Positions 62,202-64,000 of a stretch of DNA of 64,000 nucleotides are shown here, piece by piece. Position 1 is the first letter of the stretch; each line of letters opens with the position of its first letter. The notes below the pieces were generated by a model. The model did not search any database. It saw nothing but the letters and a program-made list of their open reading frames with translations, and was not told the origin of the DNA. A program made the position numbers and the translations under genes. The DNA is from Vibrio tubiashii (GTDB taxonomy: Bacteria > Pseudomonadota > Gammaproteobacteria > Enterobacterales > Vibrionaceae), in NCBI RefSeq assembly GCF_028551255.1, contig NZ_CP117030.1, positions 1,426,001 through 1,490,000 of the forward strand, written 5' to 3'.

Positions 62202-62831
62202 TTAATCAGTGATGTGTTGCTGCCAGTAGCGATACAACCCATCAACATCACCCGAGCAGAGTAATGACATAGCGCCTTTAAGCTGCTCGTCACGCCACTG
62301 CCACCACTGCATTTCATTTAGCTTCTCTCGCTCACTTTCTGAAAAGCGATACTTAATATGCTTTGCAGGATTTGATCCTACGACTTCATAGGGTGCGACA
62401 TCCTTAGTCACAACAGCGCGACTGGCAATAATAGCGCCATCTCCTATGGTCACTCCTGCCATGATCATCGCCTCAGATCCTATCCACACATCATTCCCGA
62501 CCACTGTATTTCCTGAGCGAGCGAATCCATCTTGTGCATCAGCGAAGTTCTCATCCTCTTGATAGAAAAAAGGAAAGGTCGAGATCCAGTCGCTGCGGTG
62601 CCCTTGATTCCCTGCCATCATAAACACAGCGCCCGAGCCTATCGAGCAAAAACTACCGATGATCAGTTTATCGACATCGTCTCTATCCGGATTTAAGTAA
62701 CGCGCGCAATCATCAAAGCCATGACCATGGTAATAGCCGGAGTAATAGCTATAACGACCAACAATAATATTGGGGTTGGTTACCTGCTCAGTCAGCGGTT
62801 TACCTGCAAATGGAGAGTCAAAAACATTCAT
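62202..62831 (-). CDS. CatB-like chloramphenicol/xenobiotic O-acetyltransferase
   Basis: A 209-residue left-handed beta-helix acyltransferase. Hexapeptide repeats ([44 protein letters not shown]) and the active-site His in [15 protein letters not shown] match type B chloramphenicol acetyltransferases (CatB), common on Vibrio chromosomes. The real substrate may be another small alcohol. Single gene, no mobile context. Confidence 0.9.
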   Translation of the reverse strand: MNVFDSPFAGKPLTEQVTNPNIIVGRYSYYSGYYHGHGFDDCARYLNPDRDDVDKLIIGSFCSIGSGAVFMMAGNQGHRSDWISTFPFFYQEDENFADAQDGFARSGNTVVGNDVWIGSEAMIMAGVTIGDGAIIASRAVVTKDVAPYEVVGSNPAKHIKYRFSESEREKLNEMQWWQWRDEQLKGAMSLLCSGDVDGLYRYWQQHITD

Positions 62832-63008
62832 AATTTCATTCTTTTGGTTATCTATGATTTAGTCCAAGGTTAGGATAAGGGTAAAGATGACTCAGGTCAC
62901 TGAGATTTATCATTGTCGTCGCTCAGTCCACACTAAGTGATTCTGGCATTGGTATCCGCATGGCAACACGATAAGATACCGCATCTCAACGTCACGGATG
63001 TACTAACA

Positions 63009-64000
63009 ATGATCAATACCGCTCAGCAATTTATTGATGCAGGAGTAAAATACACTCCGCATTACTTTCAAGTCCCTTTAAATTACTCAGACAATACGCA
63101 AGGCGAAATTACCGTTTTTGCTCGCGAGCTATCCTTGGTTTCAGATGGCGACAGCGCAAAGCCTTGGTTGGTCTACTTTCAAGGCGGCCCAGGCTTTCCC
63201 TCACCTCGTCAAAATGGCCATAGCGGATGGGTAAAGCGCGCCCTGCAAGATTACCGCGTTTTATTGTTAGACCAACGTGGAACGGGCAATAGTTCAGTGA
63301 TCTCTCACCAAACTCTGGCGCATCTGACACCTGAAGAGCAAGCGGAGTATTTAAGCTACTTTCGTGCTGACAACATCGTTCGCGATGCCGAGTTTATTCG
63401 CAAGCAATTTGGGGTTGAGCAGTGGTCCATTCTCGGTCAAAGCTTCGGTGGTTTCTGCTCACTCACCTATCTCTCGCTTTTTCCTCAGAGTTTGTCTCGC
63501 AGCTTCATTACTGGCGGTGTCCCGTCGATTTCTCGCCACCCAGACGATGTGTATCAGGCGACGTTTAAACGAACGATGGAGAAGAACCAAGCTTTCTTCC
63601 AGCAGTTCCCTAAAGCTCAAGAGCTGTGTAAACAGATTGCCGATCACTTGATCGATAACGAAGAATACCTACCCAACGGTCAACGATTTACCGTTGAGCA
63701 ATTCCAGCAGATTGGAATTAACTTTGGTATGAGTGATACTTTCTTGCCAACCTACTACGCGCTAGAAAACGCCCTTATCGAGGTTAATGGAAAAACCGAA
63801 CTGCGCTATGAATTTTTAAGCAGCATGCTGATGGAGCAAGGTTTCCAGACGAATCCGATCTATGCCATTTTGCATGAATCAATCTACTGCCAAGGCTTTG
63901 CTTCAAACTGGAGCGCTCATAGAGTTCGTCAGCAAAACCCAGCGTTTAACTACGACAAAGATAAACCTTTCTACTTTACTGGCGAGATGGTCTTCCCTTG
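63009..64000 (+). CDS. Proline iminopeptidase-like alpha/beta hydrolase (3' partial)
   Basis: The first 330 codons of a serine hydrolase cut by the window edge. It has the oxyanion segment FQGGPGFPSPR, DQRGTGNSS and the nucleophile elbow ILGQSFGGFCSL (Ser in GQSFGG). It belongs to the S33 family that removes N-terminal proline. The catalytic Asp and His would lie beyond the end. A weak ribosome binding site precedes ATG. Confidence 0.88.
   Translation, partial: MINTAQQFIDAGVKYTPHYFQVPLNYSDNTQGEITVFARELSLVSDGDSAKPWLVYFQGGPGFPSPRQNGHSGWVKRALQDYRVLLLDQRGTGNSSVISHQTLAHLTPEEQAEYLSYFRADNIVRDAEFIRKQFGVEQWSILGQSFGGFCSLTYLSLFPQSLSRSFITGGVPSISRHPDDVYQATFKRTMEKNQAFFQQFPKAQELCKQIADHLIDNEEYLPNGQRFTVEQFQQIGINFGMSDTFLPTYYALENALIEVNGKTELRYEFLSSMLMEQGFQTNPIYAILHESIYCQGFASNWSAHRVRQQNPAFNYDKDKPFYFTGEMVFP

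Noticed and set aside
62202..62831. Acquired chloramphenicol-resistance gene
   Set aside because: Type B acetyltransferases are ordinary chromosomal genes in Vibrio and no integron or transposon feature is nearby.

Overview
The window reads as gamma-proteobacterial DNA from a Vibrio, probably a secondary or accessory-rich replicon. The main evidence is a Qrr quorum-sensing small RNA with its sigma-54 promoter and LuxO-type site, a NorR/hcp/hcr nitric-oxide module with NorR boxes, and an iutR-vatCDB-iutA hydroxamate-siderophore uptake cluster like the one described in V. vulnificus. I saw no tRNA, rRNA or CRISPR array. Genes are dense and mostly intact except for one decayed mobile island at about 54.9-59.0 kb.

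Layout. 1-9 kb: the 3' part of a GlxA/FtrA-type AraC regulator, norR, two tandem PAP2 phosphatase genes with beta-barrel-like tails, and hcp-hcr. Three GATGT-N7-ACATC-type boxes and a sigma-54 promoter lie before hcp, and a fourth box lies before norR. 9-15 kb: EamA exporter/MocR regulator pair, YjiH-like membrane protein, LysR/nitrilase pair. 15-25 kb: a leftward, translationally coupled operon (ATPase-less ABC membrane protein, membrane fusion protein, RND pump, AraC-GyrI regulator) facing a rightward set (exported GyrI-like protein, fatty-acid hydroxylase-like protein, two-component system, 50-residue membrane protein). 25-28 kb: AstE-like hydrolase, MarR regulator and cytochrome b561 diverge from a cytochrome c'-like protein across a perfect 50-bp palindrome. 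28-32 kb: a leftward operon of an argininosuccinate-synthase-like ligase, a 2OG-Fe dioxygenase and an EamA exporter, with a divergent LysR; it looks like a small unassigned biosynthesis-and-export system.

32-40 kb: MviM-like oxidoreductase with an MFS transporter, acetyltransferases, a phosphotransferase, a PilZ protein, gltS, qrr on the minus strand, and a DUF368 undecaprenyl-phosphate translocase. 40-50 kb: iron region with a FhuF-type ferric-siderophore reductase, an MFS transporter, vatCDB, iutR and iutA. Near-identical 27-bp inverted repeats before iutR and iutA are the likely IutR operator, next to Fur-like boxes. 50-55 kb: adenosine deaminase, a Crp-type regulator, a CtlX-type hydrolase and an MsbA-like ABC exporter.

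54.9-59.0 kb: a decayed P2-type prophage trace. It holds a shattered tyrosine integrase whose catalytic Tyr codon is now TAG and which contains a run of 17 C, an Ogr/Delta-like zinc-finger remnant, an intact AT-rich methyltransferase-like cargo gene, and an IS4-family element with both terminal repeats but a broken transposase. 59-64 kb: AraC/LysE exporter pair, pirin, DUF2867 protein, a CatB-like acetyltransferase and the 5' part of a proline iminopeptidase-like hydrolase that runs off the end. Start sites were moved from the longest possible frame wherever a ribosome binding site or family length argued for it; those choices are noted in each entry.
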